Below are positions 44,368-54,617 of a stretch of 64,000 bases of DNA, one piece after another. This stretch comes from Coxiellaceae bacterium (GTDB taxonomy: Bacteria > Pseudomonadota > Gammaproteobacteria > Coxiellales > Coxiellaceae), in the NCBI GenBank assembly GCA_029212925.1, contig JARGOB010000010.1, forward strand, positions 1 to 64,000. Direction: 5' to 3'. Each line of letters opens with the position of its first letter. The stretch's first letter is position 1. Under the pieces are notes generated by a model that was given only the letters and a program-made list of their open reading frames with translations, ran no database searches and was not told the origin of the DNA. A program made the translations under genes and the position numbers.

Positions 44368-45141
44368 ATGGTAGATGAAACGATTTTAGTGTTAGGTGGT
44401 GGTGGTTCACGCGGCATTGCTCATATTGGAGTGCTGCGTTGTCTTGAAGAGCATAATATCACAATCAATCGGATTATTGGTACCAGTGCGGGCAGTATGA
44501 TGGGCGCACTCTATGCTTATCATCAATCGACCGATAAGCTTGAAGCGATTATAAACGGTAGTAGTAAAAGTGACCTGGTAAAGAAATCGTTAAATATCTT
44601 TAAGGGTTTGAGTGAAGGGCACGGTGTTGAAGAATTTATTCGTACAAATACCCAAGATGCTGAGTTTGATCAATTACGCATCCCGTTTTCTGCTGTTGCT
44701 GTCGACTTAACAGTTGGTGAACTTGTTGAAATAACTCATGGCCCTGTGTCCAAGGCTGTTCAATGTTCCTGTGCGCTACCACCCATATTTCACCCAGTTA
44801 AATACATGGATCGCGTGCTAGTGGATGGTGGAGCTATAGCACCGGTACCCGCTATCGTGGCTAAGCGCTATAAACCTAAATTGATCATTGCAGTGAATGT
44901 TGGCATCGAATTGCCAGATAAAAATCCTAAGCTGGCTTTGGGTGTGATGTTTCGTTATGGTCTTATCCGTATTCATGAACTGGATCACCGCACGGCAGCT
45001 GATGCCGATGTGGTGATACGGCCGCACATTCCTGGTGCTGATATCCTTGATGATAAGGATAAACAAGGGCTTATCAAAAAGGGTTATCAAGCAGCACAGC
45101 AACAAATTGATAATATAAAACAACTGTTAACAGCTTCCTAA
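44368..45141 (+). CDS. Patatin-like phospholipase
   Basis: Ser-Asp dyad lipid acyl hydrolase of the RssA/patatin type. The oxyanion loop GGGGSRGIAHIG begins at residue 10. The nucleophile elbow GTSAG has Ser40 and the catalytic Asp153 is in VDGGAIAPVPA. Length is 257 residues, with no signal peptide. RssA-like relatives are cytoplasmic; some patatins of intracellular bacteria are translocated. It stands alone before the signalling operon. Confidence 0.92.
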   Translation: MVDETILVLGGGGSRGIAHIGVLRCLEEHNITINRIIGTSAGSMMGALYAYHQSTDKLEAIINGSSKSDLVKKSLNIFKGLSEGHGVEEFIRTNTQDAEFDQLRIPFSAVAVDLTVGELVEITHGPVSKAVQCSCALPPIFHPVKYMDRVLVDGGAIAPVPAIVAKRYKPKLIIAVNVGIELPDKNPKLALGVMFRYGLIRIHELDHRTAADADVVIRPHIPGADILDDKDKQGLIKKGYQAAQQQIDNIKQLLTAS

Positions 45142-45212
45142 CTGCTGTCTGGTTTTCTTCTACTATACTCAACCCCATGTGGACATATTAAGGCAGTGAG
45201 AGTGAGCTAAAA

Positions 45213-45530
45213 GTGGAAGAACTAGGGAACTTTGACCCCCATTTATTGACAGTCTATGAGCGACGAATTTTATGGTTCTGCGTAGAGACACATACACGCA
45301 CCCAGATTGTTCGGCGTACACGTAATTATCCTTCTGGTAGCCGTGCAAAAATCTTAACAAAATTAAAGCGTCTTGGTTTAATTGTCTCGTTTAAACATGA
45401 AGGCCACAGCAGCAAAAAAATAAGACGCCCCATAGAGTATTGGCTGATTAGTGATGCCGGCAAACATTATATTCAGCAATTTGAACAGTGGTTTAGTCAA
45501 CTGCCCGAACCCAGTGATAAGGGGGAATGA
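45213..45530 (+). CDS. Small winged-helix DNA-binding protein
   Basis: A 105-residue protein whose residues 14-85 read as a winged helix: a helix bundle ending TRTQIVRRTR, a recognition-type helix (SGSRAKILTKLKRLGLI), then a wing (SFKHEGHSSKKI). It starts at a GTG. Its stop lies one base before the ATG of the kinase gene, so it is the first gene of the signalling operon and a candidate local regulator. It lacks a receiver or effector domain. Confidence 0.7.
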   Translation: MEELGNFDPHLLTVYERRILWFCVETHTRTQIVRRTRNYPSGSRAKILTKLKRLGLIVSFKHEGHSSKKIRRPIEYWLISDAGKHYIQQFEQWFSQLPEPSDKGE

Positions 45531-45531
45531 T

Positions 45532-48500
45532 ATGCGCTTGAAAGGGAAACTATTAACAACCTTTTTATTGCCGCTCTTAATGGTTGGGTTGTTAGGGTTG
45601 GGTGGCATGATGTGGTCATATTATTGGTTTTCATCAACAATAGCTGCAGATACGCAAAAATTTAATGCTGCGCTTGAGGTGGAAATTAATATTACTGAAG
45701 TGACGCAAAATGTACTCGGATATTTATTGCGGCAGGACTATGAATCACTTCAACATTATAAAGACAATATAGATGATACTAATAAATATTTAGTATTGTA
45801 TAGATCATTGAGTCTAAATGCCGAAGAGCAACAGTATCTAAGTGAGTTAGAAAAAGAGTATAGGAAATTTCAAGCATATGGTGATAGTTTAATTGCGGTT
45901 GAAAAACAGCAGAGCGAGATATTTACGGCAGTTACCGCTCTATTAAATGATAAGATTGAGCGAGTGATGGATGATCAATGGCAACAGAAATTGAACGTTG
46001 CAGATAAACAATATTCAACAAAGAGGCGTTCTTTAAACGAAATTGAAATAAACACACATGAATTGGTGTCAGCTATGCGCGGGTATATCATTAGTGCCGA
46101 CCCATTACTGAAAAAACGTGTTGCTGATAGCATTAAAGATATAGAAACATGGTCAAGTAAATTATCAAATACTAAGCTAACGGCACAAGAAAAAGTTTGG
46201 TATAAACAAATCGATTCGTATAATGCGAAATTGAAGAGTATGGCCAATGAAACAGTACAGTTAGAAGATGATAAAAGAGTAAAAGTATTAGCGTTAGAGG
46301 CGTTGACACTTAAAATGGACAATCTGCTCGATGACAATATTCAAACGGCTGCAATGAAAGATTTGCATGATACGCAAAGTAATATAGTCACATTAATATA
46401 TACACTGTTAGGTGTTATATTGTTAGTGATAATATTTAGTGCTTATGCTGTCTGGTCATACACGCGAAGCTCTATTGTAAAACCAATTGATAAAATACGC
46501 GGTTATGCATTAGCGGTAGCAGAAGGTGATACCAACGTCAATGTAGATATTCGTGGCAAGGATGAGTTTGGCGAATTGGCTGATAGCTTTAGGCTGTTGG
46601 TATCAAATACGCAAACATTGGCCGGTGTATCGAAAGCGTTAGGTGAAGGTAAATTTGATACTGATGTTCAGCCGCGTAGTAATAAAGATACATTGGGGCT
46701 TTCTTTGCTGGATATGCGCAATAATCTACAGAAATTAGATGAAGACAATAAAACACAGGTATGGGTTAAAAGTCAGGTGGCTAAAATTACGCAATCCATG
46801 CAGGGTGTTCGAAATTTGCAGCAATTAATAGAGTCGGTCATTAAGCAATTATCAACTACATTGCGTGCCGGCGTAGGCACATTTTATTTTAAAACAGGCG
46901 AAACAACTGATGGTAGCTTTACTTTAAGACTATTAGGCACCTATGCGTATATGGATCGTAAAGGCTTGTCACACGAATTTAAAGTTGGTGAGGGGATTGT
47001 TGGGCAATGTGCACAAGAGAAGTCAACGATTGTAATTAGTGATATTCCAGATGGTTACGTTGAGATTACATCTGGCTGTGGTAAACAAAAGCCTAAGTAT
47101 ATTATTGCCGTGCCTGTACTGCATGAAAGTGAGGTGATGGGCGTTATGGAGTTTGCTGCGTTTGAACTGTTCAATAAGGAACAAAGAGAAATTGTGAAAA
47201 ATGTCGCAGAAAACATAGGGATTATTATAAACAATGTTTTAAGTCAGCAACGTACTGAAGAACTTTTAGAAGAATCACAAAGCATGACAGAAGAGCTGCA
47301 ATCACAACAAGAAGAGCTGAAAGCCTCTAATGAAGAGTTAGAAGAAAAAACAAAAGTACTAAAAGAAAGTGAAGAGGAGTTGAAAGCATCAAGTGAAGAA
47401 CTACAAGCGGCAAATGAAGAATTAGAAGAGAAAAGTGAACGGCTCAAAGCGCAAAATGCAGACATTGCACAAAAAAATGTGGAAGTCGAAGAGGCGAGGG
47501 ATGAGGTTGAGCAACGAGCTAAGGATCTGGCGCTTGCCAGTAAGTACAAATCTGAATTTTTAGCCAATATGTCACATGAATTAAGGACACCGCTAAATAG
47601 CTTATTGATTTTGTCGAAAGACTTAGAAAATAATAAAGTAGGCAATTTAACCGATAAACAAATTGAATCCGCGAAAGTCATACATGAAGGTGGTCAAGAT
47701 TTATTAACATTGATTAATGATATATTAGACTTATCTAAGGTTGAGTCGGGTAAGTTGCAACTTGACGTATCGACGGTTGATATACAGGCATTTTTAAATA
47801 GCATGAAAACCCAATTTGATCCGATTGTACGTGAAAAAGGACTATCATTTAGCATTGACGTTCTTCCAGGGCTTGTTCAATCATTCGAAACGGATGAGCA
47901 GCGTTTGTCGCAGATTATTAAGAATCTCTGCTTTAACGCCGTAAAATTCACTGAGTCAGGTAGTGTCAAGGTCAGTGTGTCGCCAATGAAAAATGATAAA
48001 ATAGCATTTTCAGTGATTGATACTGGTATTGGGATAACAGTCGATAAGCAAAGAGAAATCTTTGAAGCGTTTCAGCAGGGAGATGGGTCTACTAATCGTA
48101 ATTATGGTGGAACAGGTTTGGGATTGGCTATATCAAGAGCGATGGCTGAGTTACTAGGTGGTGAAATTGTATTAAGGAGCCAGTTGGGTGAGGGAAGTAA
48201 TTTTACGCTGGTTTTACCGCAAGTGGCTGCCGCACGTGATCAACAGGATAATGATGTAGAACAGCATGATATTATTGAAACACATGCTGAATCGACTGCA
48301 AACGAAAGGCAGGAAAGTAATAAGCAGATAATCGTCGATGAAAAAGAGGTGGTTGCTGTATTTATTGAAGATGATCGTGAAAATATTACATTAGATACAA
48401 AGTCAGTGTTAGTGATTGAGGACGATATCGACTTTGCTAAAATTATGCAAAATATCGCAAAAGAAAAAGGTTATCTTACCCTATGTGCAGGTGACGGACA

Positions 48501-49566
48501 TAGCGGACTGACCTTAGCAAAACAATTTAAACCTTCGGCTATTGTGCTGGATATTGGTTTGCCAGATGTTAATGGGTTGCAGGTCTTAGAGCAATTAAAA
48601 TTTGATCTTGATACACGACATATCCCCATTCACGTTGTATCTGCAAATGAAGAATCACCAGAGTTCAAACAGAAAGGTGCTATTGGTTATTTGTTGAAGC
48701 CCGCGCAAGCAGATAGCCTGTCAATCATTTTTGAAAAAATTGAATCTGTGCTTGATGATAGAATCAAAAATGTACTGGTCGTAGAGGATGATGAGAAAAG
48801 TCATTTTGCAATCGCTAGTTTGATCGATAGTGATAAAGTACAAATTGACAAGGCGTTTAATGGCCAGGATGCAACTGACAAAATATTGTCTAATACGTAT
48901 GATTGTATTATTTTAGATTTATGCTTGCCGGATATTTCAGGCTTTGAATTATTGAAACAGTTAAAACAAAATAACATAGATGTGCCGCCAGTAATTGTGT
49001 ATACAGGCAGAGAGCTGGATGAAGAAGAGCATAATGAATTACGCCGTTATGCAAATAGTATTGTGCTAAAAGGTGCTGAATCTCCAGAGCGACTTTTAGA
49101 TGAAGTGTCACTTTTTTTACATAGCGTTGAATCTGATTTGCCAGACAAGCAAAAGCAAGTTATTCAAATGTTGCATAACTCTGAGAAATTATTATTAAAT
49201 CGCAGAGTACTCTTAGTAGATGATGATGTTAGAAATGTATTCGCTTTATCAAGCACTTTAGAAGATTACGGTTTAGATATCATTGTTGCGTCAAACGGCA
49301 GAGTTGCACTTGATAAACTCAATGAAGAAAAGAATATTGAGCTTGTTATTATGGATATAATGATGCCTGTTATGGATGGTTATGAAGCCATGCAGAAAAT
49401 TAGACAACAAGATAAATATACTGATCTTCCTATTATTGCTTTAACAGCGAAAGCAATGACAGGAGATCGGGCAAAATGTATTGAGGCAGGCGCTAATGAT
49501 TATATTACCAAGCCTGTTGATGTGGAGAAATTGGTTTCCATGATAAAAGTTTGGCTATTTAAATGA
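45532..49566 (+). CDS. Hybrid sensor histidine kinase (CHASE3-like sensor, HAMP, GAF, HisKA, HATPase, three receivers)
   Basis: A 1344-residue membrane kinase. The order is: TM1 near 8-30; a helical extracytoplasmic sensor of CHASE3 type; TM2 about 286-307; HAMP to about 358; GAF about 430-570; a long Glu-rich coiled coil about 573-673; HisKA with His682 in MSHELRTP; HATPase (NLCFNAVKFTES, DTGIGI, GGTGLGLAIS); then three receivers with LDIGLP, LDLCLP and MDIMMP acceptor Asps. The ATG at 45532 follows GGGGGAATGAT; an upstream in-frame ATG at 45451 lies inside the winged-helix gene. CheR and CheB follow directly. Confidence 0.95.
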   Translation: MRLKGKLLTTFLLPLLMVGLLGLGGMMWSYYWFSSTIAADTQKFNAALEVEINITEVTQNVLGYLLRQDYESLQHYKDNIDDTNKYLVLYRSLSLNAEEQQYLSELEKEYRKFQAYGDSLIAVEKQQSEIFTAVTALLNDKIERVMDDQWQQKLNVADKQYSTKRRSLNEIEINTHELVSAMRGYIISADPLLKKRVADSIKDIETWSSKLSNTKLTAQEKVWYKQIDSYNAKLKSMANETVQLEDDKRVKVLALEALTLKMDNLLDDNIQTAAMKDLHDTQSNIVTLIYTLLGVILLVIIFSAYAVWSYTRSSIVKPIDKIRGYALAVAEGDTNVNVDIRGKDEFGELADSFRLLVSNTQTLAGVSKALGEGKFDTDVQPRSNKDTLGLSLLDMRNNLQKLDEDNKTQVWVKSQVAKITQSMQGVRNLQQLIESVIKQLSTTLRAGVGTFYFKTGETTDGSFTLRLLGTYAYMDRKGLSHEFKVGEGIVGQCAQEKSTIVISDIPDGYVEITSGCGKQKPKYIIAVPVLHESEVMGVMEFAAFELFNKEQREIVKNVAENIGIIINNVLSQQRTEELLEESQSMTEELQSQQEELKASNEELEEKTKVLKESEEELKASSEELQAANEELEEKSERLKAQNADIAQKNVEVEEARDEVEQRAKDLALASKYKSEFLANMSHELRTPLNSLLILSKDLENNKVGNLTDKQIESAKVIHEGGQDLLTLINDILDLSKVESGKLQLDVSTVDIQAFLNSMKTQFDPIVREKGLSFSIDVLPGLVQSFETDEQRLSQIIKNLCFNAVKFTESGSVKVSVSPMKNDKIAFSVIDTGIGITVDKQREIFEAFQQGDGSTNRNYGGTGLGLAISRAMAELLGGEIVLRSQLGEGSNFTLVLPQVAAARDQQDNDVEQHDIIETHAESTANERQESNKQIIVDEKEVVAVFIEDDRENITLDTKSVLVIEDDIDFAKIMQNIAKEKGYLTLCAGDGHSGLTLAKQFKPSAIVLDIGLPDVNGLQVLEQLKFDLDTRHIPIHVVSANEESPEFKQKGAIGYLLKPAQADSLSIIFEKIESVLDDRIKNVLVVEDDEKSHFAIASLIDSDKVQIDKAFNGQDATDKILSNTYDCIILDLCLPDISGFELLKQLKQNNIDVPPVIVYTGRELDEEEHNELRRYANSIVLKGAESPERLLDEVSLFLHSVESDLPDKQKQVIQMLHNSEKLLLNRRVLLVDDDVRNVFALSSTLEDYGLDIIVASNGRVALDKLNEEKNIELVIMDIMMPVMDGYEAMQKIRQQDKYTDLPIIALTAKAMTGDRAKCIEAGANDYITKPVDVEKLVSMIKVWLFK

Positions 49567-49570
49567 GGGT

Positions 49571-50395
49571 ATGATGCAGCAATCAGACGTAGAAGCAATA
49601 GAAATAGATCTAATGTTAGAGGCTGTGTTGCGTGTTTATGGCTATGACTTTAGGCATTATGCCCGCGCCTCATTAAAAAGGCGCGTTTCGGGATTTTTGA
49701 ATGAAACACAGTTTAGCAATTACTCTCAGTTACAAGAAGCTTTAATTCGCAACGAGGATTTATTTAATCAATTTTTGCTGGTTATGTCGATTACAGTAAC
49801 TGAAATGTTTCGTGATCCTCATTTTTATAAGGCTGTGATACAGAACATCTTTCCTATTTTAAAAACGTATCCTTACATTAAAATATGGCATGCTGGTTGC
49901 GCAAGTGGCGAAGAGGTGTATTCGTTAGCGATACTATTGCATGAAGCGGGTTATCTAGATAAAGCCACCATCTATGCTACAGATTTTAATAATGCCGCGA
50001 TCAAAAAAGCTAGGGATGGTATCTATCCAGTAGATGAAATAAAGCAATATGCTAAAAACTATCTAGCTGCAGGTGGAGCTGGATGTCTTGCAGATTATTA
50101 CAGCTCTGATTATGGCGCAGTCAAAATGGCTGGTTTTTTGAAAAAGAGAATTACTTGGGCGAATCATAACTTAGTTACCGATAAGGTGTTTGGCGAAATG
50201 AATGTCATTCTTTGTCGTAATGTATTGATATATTTTAATAGTGAACTTCAAGATCATGTGTTCAAGTTGTTTAGGGATAGTCTTTGCCACCGTGGTTACT
50301 TATGCCTTGGCACTAAAGAAACATTAAATTACTCTACGGTAAATAAGCAATTTGAAATTGTGGCTGAAAAAGAAAAGATATATAGGAAGCTATAA
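49571..50395 (+). CDS. cheR: CheR-type protein-glutamate methyltransferase
   Basis: SAM-dependent methyltransferase that methylates glutamates on receptors. The N-terminal helical domain contains RRVSGFL. The SAM-binding HAGCASGEEVYSLAI is near residue 110 and ILCRNVLIYF near residue 215. The 274-residue length is normal. It lies 4 bp after the kinase gene and abuts cheB. There is no CheA, CheW or chemoreceptor here, so the target is probably the hybrid kinase or an unlinked receptor. Confidence 0.92.
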   Translation: MMQQSDVEAIEIDLMLEAVLRVYGYDFRHYARASLKRRVSGFLNETQFSNYSQLQEALIRNEDLFNQFLLVMSITVTEMFRDPHFYKAVIQNIFPILKTYPYIKIWHAGCASGEEVYSLAILLHEAGYLDKATIYATDFNNAAIKKARDGIYPVDEIKQYAKNYLAAGGAGCLADYYSSDYGAVKMAGFLKKRITWANHNLVTDKVFGEMNVILCRNVLIYFNSELQDHVFKLFRDSLCHRGYLCLGTKETLNYSTVNKQFEIVAEKEKIYRKL

Positions 50396-50980
50396 ATGAT
50401 CGACAATACAGCTTACAGTGCTTTGGTAATTGGTGTATCTGCTGGTGGTATGGCAGCACTTAGTTGTATTTTGCCTGCGCTAAAAAGCCACTTTCCTCTG
50501 CCTGTATTTGTTGTGCAGCATTTGAGTGACGATCCTGATAGTTATTTACATAAACATTTATCGTTATTATGTAATCAACCGGTTATTGAGCCTGAGGATA
50601 AACAAAAAATTATTGCCGGTACGATATATGTGGCACCGCCTGGTTATCATATGGAGATTGATGATGGAAGCACCATAGCGTTATCATCTGATCCGCGGGT
50701 GAATTATTCGCGACCGTCGATTGATTTGTTATTTGAAAGCGCAGCGGATGTATACGGCGATGAGCTAATAGCACTGATATTAACTGGGGCAAACAGCGAT
50801 GGATCAAAAGGTATTGAACGTGCCAAAGCCTTGGGGGCAACGACGATCGCTCAAGATCCACAATCAGCTGAAGTCGCTATGATGCCACAATCAGCGATTA
50901 ATACTCATTGTATTGATATAGTTTTACCGCTAAAGGAAATTGCAAATACTATTAATAAAATGGTAGTTAGTGATGAGTAG
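50396..50980 (+). CDS. cheB: CheB-type protein-glutamate methylesterase, without receiver
   Basis: Only the methylesterase domain is present, 194 residues; the usual N-terminal receiver is absent. The catalytic triad is visible as Ser15 (GVSAGG), His42 (VQHLSD) and Asp135 (TGANSDGSKG). It starts on the base after the cheR stop and its end overlaps the first possible start of the next gene. Control must come from a partner receiver, perhaps one of the three on the kinase. Confidence 0.92.
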   Translation: MIDNTAYSALVIGVSAGGMAALSCILPALKSHFPLPVFVVQHLSDDPDSYLHKHLSLLCNQPVIEPEDKQKIIAGTIYVAPPGYHMEIDDGSTIALSSDPRVNYSRPSIDLLFESAADVYGDELIALILTGANSDGSKGIERAKALGATTIAQDPQSAEVAMMPQSAINTHCIDIVLPLKEIANTINKMVVSDE

Positions 50981-50999
50981 GGGAAAAGAAGAAATTGAT

Positions 51000-52754
51000 A
51001 TGGCAAAAGTACTGATCGTTGACGACGATGAGAAAAATCTTTTGGCATTGGAGAAAGTGTTGGAAGATTTGCCTGCTGAAACTATTCGTGCCACATCAGG
51101 AGAGCGGGCTTTAGCGCTGATTACTGAACATGAATTTGCTGTTGTTATATTGGATGTGCAGATGCCAGGTATGGATGGTTTTGAAACTGCAGAGTTAATG
51201 CGAAAAAACCGTTACACTGAGACTGTACCTATTATTTTTGTTACAGCATTAAGTAAGGAAAAGGTGCATGTGTTTAAAGGTTATAAATCGGGTGCGGTTG
51301 ATTACTTATTTAAGCCAATAGAGCCATTTTTGCTGCAATCTAAAGTGCAGATCTTCTTGGATATTTATTATCAAAAAACACAGCGTTTGGTATCTTTATT
51401 GCGTGAATTGCAGTCTGTGCGCTTAAAGCTTGAAAGTAACAATCGTGAGCTGACTATAATCGCTTCACATGATTCATTGACAGATCTGCCAAACCGTCGA
51501 CAATTCGAAGATGAGCTTGATCGTTGTATTAGTTATACTGAGCGCTACGATGATAAGTTTGCAGTTTTATTTGTTGATGTCGATAATTTTAAAAATATAA
51601 ACGATAGTTTTGGTCATGTCATGGGTGATAATATTTTAAAGCTGATTAGCACTAAAATTACTTCTGAATTGCGCGAAGGGGATTTTTTTGCACGGTTGGG
51701 TGGGGATGAGTTTGCCATCATATTAACACACTTGAAGAGCTACGAAAGTGCAGGCGCAGTAGCTGGTAATATTAGAAAATTATTTCAGACACGTCATTTT
51801 ATTGATCAAACCAAAATGCATGTCACGTTGAGTATCGGTATTGCCTGTTATCCGCATGCTGGTAAAACGCGCGAGGAATTAATAAAAAATGCTGATACTG
51901 CTATGTACCGTGCTAAAGATGCTGGTAGGAATACCAATATGTATTATTGCCAGAGCCTCAGCGAGGATTTTAAGCTAAGATCGGAGTTAGAAAAAAGCCT
52001 TCAGCAAGCACTAGCTCTAAAGCAATTTTACATGGTTTATCAGCCTATTTTCAATTTGACTACTAATGAACCTGTTGGTGTTGAGGCACTTATCCGATGG
52101 CGGCATCCCGAACTAGGCGATATTGCACCGCTCGATTTTATTCCCATTTCAGAAGAGATGGGGCTGATACAACAAATTGGTGAATGGGTTATCCATACTT
52201 CATGCAAGCAATTTGCGCAATGGTGTCAGCAAGGATTTTCGGATTATAATTATTCGATTAATTTATCGCTTAAACAACTGCAACAAGCTGAGCTGGTACA
52301 GTACACGGAGGATGCTTTAGCTGAATTTAATTTAGACCCATCAATTATTACTTTTGAACTTACCGAAAAGTTGATAATGCAAGACAATTTAGACACTGAA
52401 AGCATGGTATCGCAGATCCATGATATGGGCATTAAAATAAGTATTGATGATTTTGGTACCGGTTATTCATCCATGGTCCGATTGAGGAATCTTCCTGTAC
52501 AAGCTTTAAAGATTGATAAATCATTTGTTAGTGAGATAGGTGTTGATAGAGGCGATGATGCCATTATAAAAACCATTTTAGCTTTAGCTCACAGTATGGA
52601 TTTAACTGTTATCGCTGAGGGTATTGAAACAAAAGAACAGCTAAGTTTTTTGCGTGATAATCAATGTGAATATGGCCAAGGTTTTCTTTTTAGCGAGCCT
52701 GTTACTGGCGATAAGGTGGCTCCATTACTAATACAAGGTAAAAGCAATGGATAA
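51000..52754 (+). CDS. Response regulator with GGDEF and EAL domains (cyclic di-GMP turnover)
   Basis: Receiver domain with acceptor Asp52 (LDVQMPGMDG), then a diguanylate cyclase domain with intact GGDEF at 234-238 and an RxxD inhibitory site (REGD) five residues before it, then a phosphodiesterase domain with EAL at 362-364 and IDDFGTGYSS. Both active sites look intact, so it may make or break cyclic di-GMP. I start at the ATG at 51000 (MAKVLIVDDD) since it opens the receiver strand; an in-frame ATG at 50970 lies inside cheB. It overlaps the next gene by 8 bp. Confidence 0.94.
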   Translation: MAKVLIVDDDEKNLLALEKVLEDLPAETIRATSGERALALITEHEFAVVILDVQMPGMDGFETAELMRKNRYTETVPIIFVTALSKEKVHVFKGYKSGAVDYLFKPIEPFLLQSKVQIFLDIYYQKTQRLVSLLRELQSVRLKLESNNRELTIIASHDSLTDLPNRRQFEDELDRCISYTERYDDKFAVLFVDVDNFKNINDSFGHVMGDNILKLISTKITSELREGDFFARLGGDEFAIILTHLKSYESAGAVAGNIRKLFQTRHFIDQTKMHVTLSIGIACYPHAGKTREELIKNADTAMYRAKDAGRNTNMYYCQSLSEDFKLRSELEKSLQQALALKQFYMVYQPIFNLTTNEPVGVEALIRWRHPELGDIAPLDFIPISEEMGLIQQIGEWVIHTSCKQFAQWCQQGFSDYNYSINLSLKQLQQAELVQYTEDALAEFNLDPSIITFELTEKLIMQDNLDTESMVSQIHDMGIKISIDDFGTGYSSMVRLRNLPVQALKIDKSFVSEIGVDRGDDAIIKTILALAHSMDLTVIAEGIETKEQLSFLRDNQCEYGQGFLFSEPVTGDKVAPLLIQGKSNG

Positions 52755-54546
52755 CTGCGGAACACATATGTTACCAAAAGTTCTTGTTGTCGATGATGAT
52801 GATAAGAATCTGCTCGCTATTCAAACTGTATTGTCTGATGTGAAGTGTGAAATTGTTTTGTGTAAGTCTGGTGTTGAGGCACTTGAAACGCTTATGCAGC
52901 ATGAGTTTGCTTTAATCTTGCTTGATGTTCAAATGCCCGGTATTGATGGCTTCGAAACTGCTAAGCTGATGCGTAAAAACAAACATTTTTCACATATTCC
53001 TATTATTTTTGTCACTGCTATTAATAAGGAGCAGCATTATGTTCGTAAAGGGCATGAGGTTGGTGCTGTTGACTATTTATTTAAACCAATAGATGGAGCT
53101 GTGTTATTAAGTAAGGTGAGTATTTTTTTAGATTACTATACACAGCATAAAGAGTTATTACAGGTTGTGGATAAGCTGAGCACTGCACAACAAGCCCTAG
53201 AAATAAGTAACAAAGAATTGGAGGTGTTAGCGAGGTATGACGCTGTTACTGGGCTAGCCAATCGTCGTGACTTTACTGAACATTTAAAGACGGAAATATC
53301 AAGAGCCAGTAGGAATGAGCGAAATTTAGCCGTATTATTTTTAGATGTGGATAATTTTAAATATGTTAATGATAGTTACGGTCACTCGGCTGGTGATGCG
53401 CTATTGCTTGATTTAGCAAATCGTTTGAAAAATTGTCTGCGTGGCAGTGATATATTAGGCAGGTTAACGGATGCATCTTTTGTCTCTCGGCTTGGTGGTG
53501 ATGAATTCGCTATTGTATTAATTGATATAGAAAGCGCTGAAAGCGCAGCAGTTGTTGCTAAGCGAATTCTCAAAAGTATCGAGCAGAACTTTACATTACA
53601 AGAAGGCATTGAGGTAACGGTTGGAATAAGCATCGGTATTGCTTGTTACCCGTTCGGTGGCACGACACAAGAAGAGTTATGCAAAAACGCTGATATGGCT
53701 ATGTATGATGTTAAGAAAATGGGTAAGAATGCCTATCGTTTTTACTCGGATGAATTAAATGAGCTGCATCGACAGCATGTGTTAATTGAAGAGGGCGTTA
53801 GATCGGCATTGCGTAATAATGAATTCTATTTGACATATCAACCCATTATCGATTTAGCCACAAATCAAGCAGTTGCTGTGGAGATTTTGTGTCGATGCAG
53901 TTCGCCTGCATTGCAGGGGATCTCACCACAAGAGTATATTTTGGTTGCTGAAAGCACGGGTTTGATACAAGAGTTAGGTGCTTGGATATTTTCTACCGCG
54001 CTCGCTGAAACGGATCAATTTATTTTGCCTGTGAATAAAGAGTTACAGATTCACATTAATGTTTCAGCTAAACAATTACAGGATAATAATTTTATAGACC
54101 ATGTTGAGCTAGTCACTAGTAAGCACCCCAATGTTGATGCAAAGAATATTATTTATGAATTAACTGAAACAGCTATTATGCAGGATACAAAGTTTTTGTC
54201 GGAACAATTAAATAAGCTAGCATCAAAAGGATCCGGTGTTAGCATTGATGATTTTGGTACGGGCTATTCATCGATGGCCTGGTTGCGACACCTGCCCATT
54301 TCATCGCTTAAAATTGATAAAGAGTTTGTAACGGATATTACGAATAATCATAACGATGCTGTTATTACAATGTCGATTATTCGCTTAGCAGATAATCTTG
54401 AGCTAGTAACGATTGCGGAAGGAATCGAAACCAAACCACAATTAGATTTTTTAATACATCATCACTGTCCTTTAGGGCAGGGGTATTTCTTTTCTAAACC
54501 ATTAGTCATCAAAGAGTTGGTCGGTTATCTTAAAAAGAACCACTAA
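52747..54546 (+). CDS. Response regulator with GGDEF and degenerate EAL domain
   Basis: Same architecture as the preceding gene, a tandem paralogue of 599 residues. Receiver Asp60 (LLDVQMPGIDG); GGDEF intact at 250-254. A nine-residue insertion separates the RGSD inhibitory-site-like motif from GGDEF. The EAL signature reads EIL at 379-381, while IDDFGTGYSS and the ELTET metal-site region are kept. It may be biased toward synthesis or act as a sensor, but activity cannot be judged from one substitution. It is the last gene of the signalling operon. Confidence 0.93.
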   Translation: MDNCGTHMLPKVLVVDDDDKNLLAIQTVLSDVKCEIVLCKSGVEALETLMQHEFALILLDVQMPGIDGFETAKLMRKNKHFSHIPIIFVTAINKEQHYVRKGHEVGAVDYLFKPIDGAVLLSKVSIFLDYYTQHKELLQVVDKLSTAQQALEISNKELEVLARYDAVTGLANRRDFTEHLKTEISRASRNERNLAVLFLDVDNFKYVNDSYGHSAGDALLLDLANRLKNCLRGSDILGRLTDASFVSRLGGDEFAIVLIDIESAESAAVVAKRILKSIEQNFTLQEGIEVTVGISIGIACYPFGGTTQEELCKNADMAMYDVKKMGKNAYRFYSDELNELHRQHVLIEEGVRSALRNNEFYLTYQPIIDLATNQAVAVEILCRCSSPALQGISPQEYILVAESTGLIQELGAWIFSTALAETDQFILPVNKELQIHINVSAKQLQDNNFIDHVELVTSKHPNVDAKNIIYELTETAIMQDTKFLSEQLNKLASKGSGVSIDDFGTGYSSMAWLRHLPISSLKIDKEFVTDITNNHNDAVITMSIIRLADNLELVTIAEGIETKPQLDFLIHHHCPLGQGYFFSKPLVIKELVGYLKKNH

Positions 54547-54617
54547 GTCATAAGCTACCGTTGATAAATCGTGATACCTGCTATACACTCAAGCAGGTCT
54601 GATCATAAGGATGTGTC

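Noticed and set aside
47244-47681. Ser-rich 145-residue frame antisense to the kinase coiled coil
   Set aside because: Composition is the direct complement of Glu/Lys-rich coiled-coil codons in a clearly coding frame.
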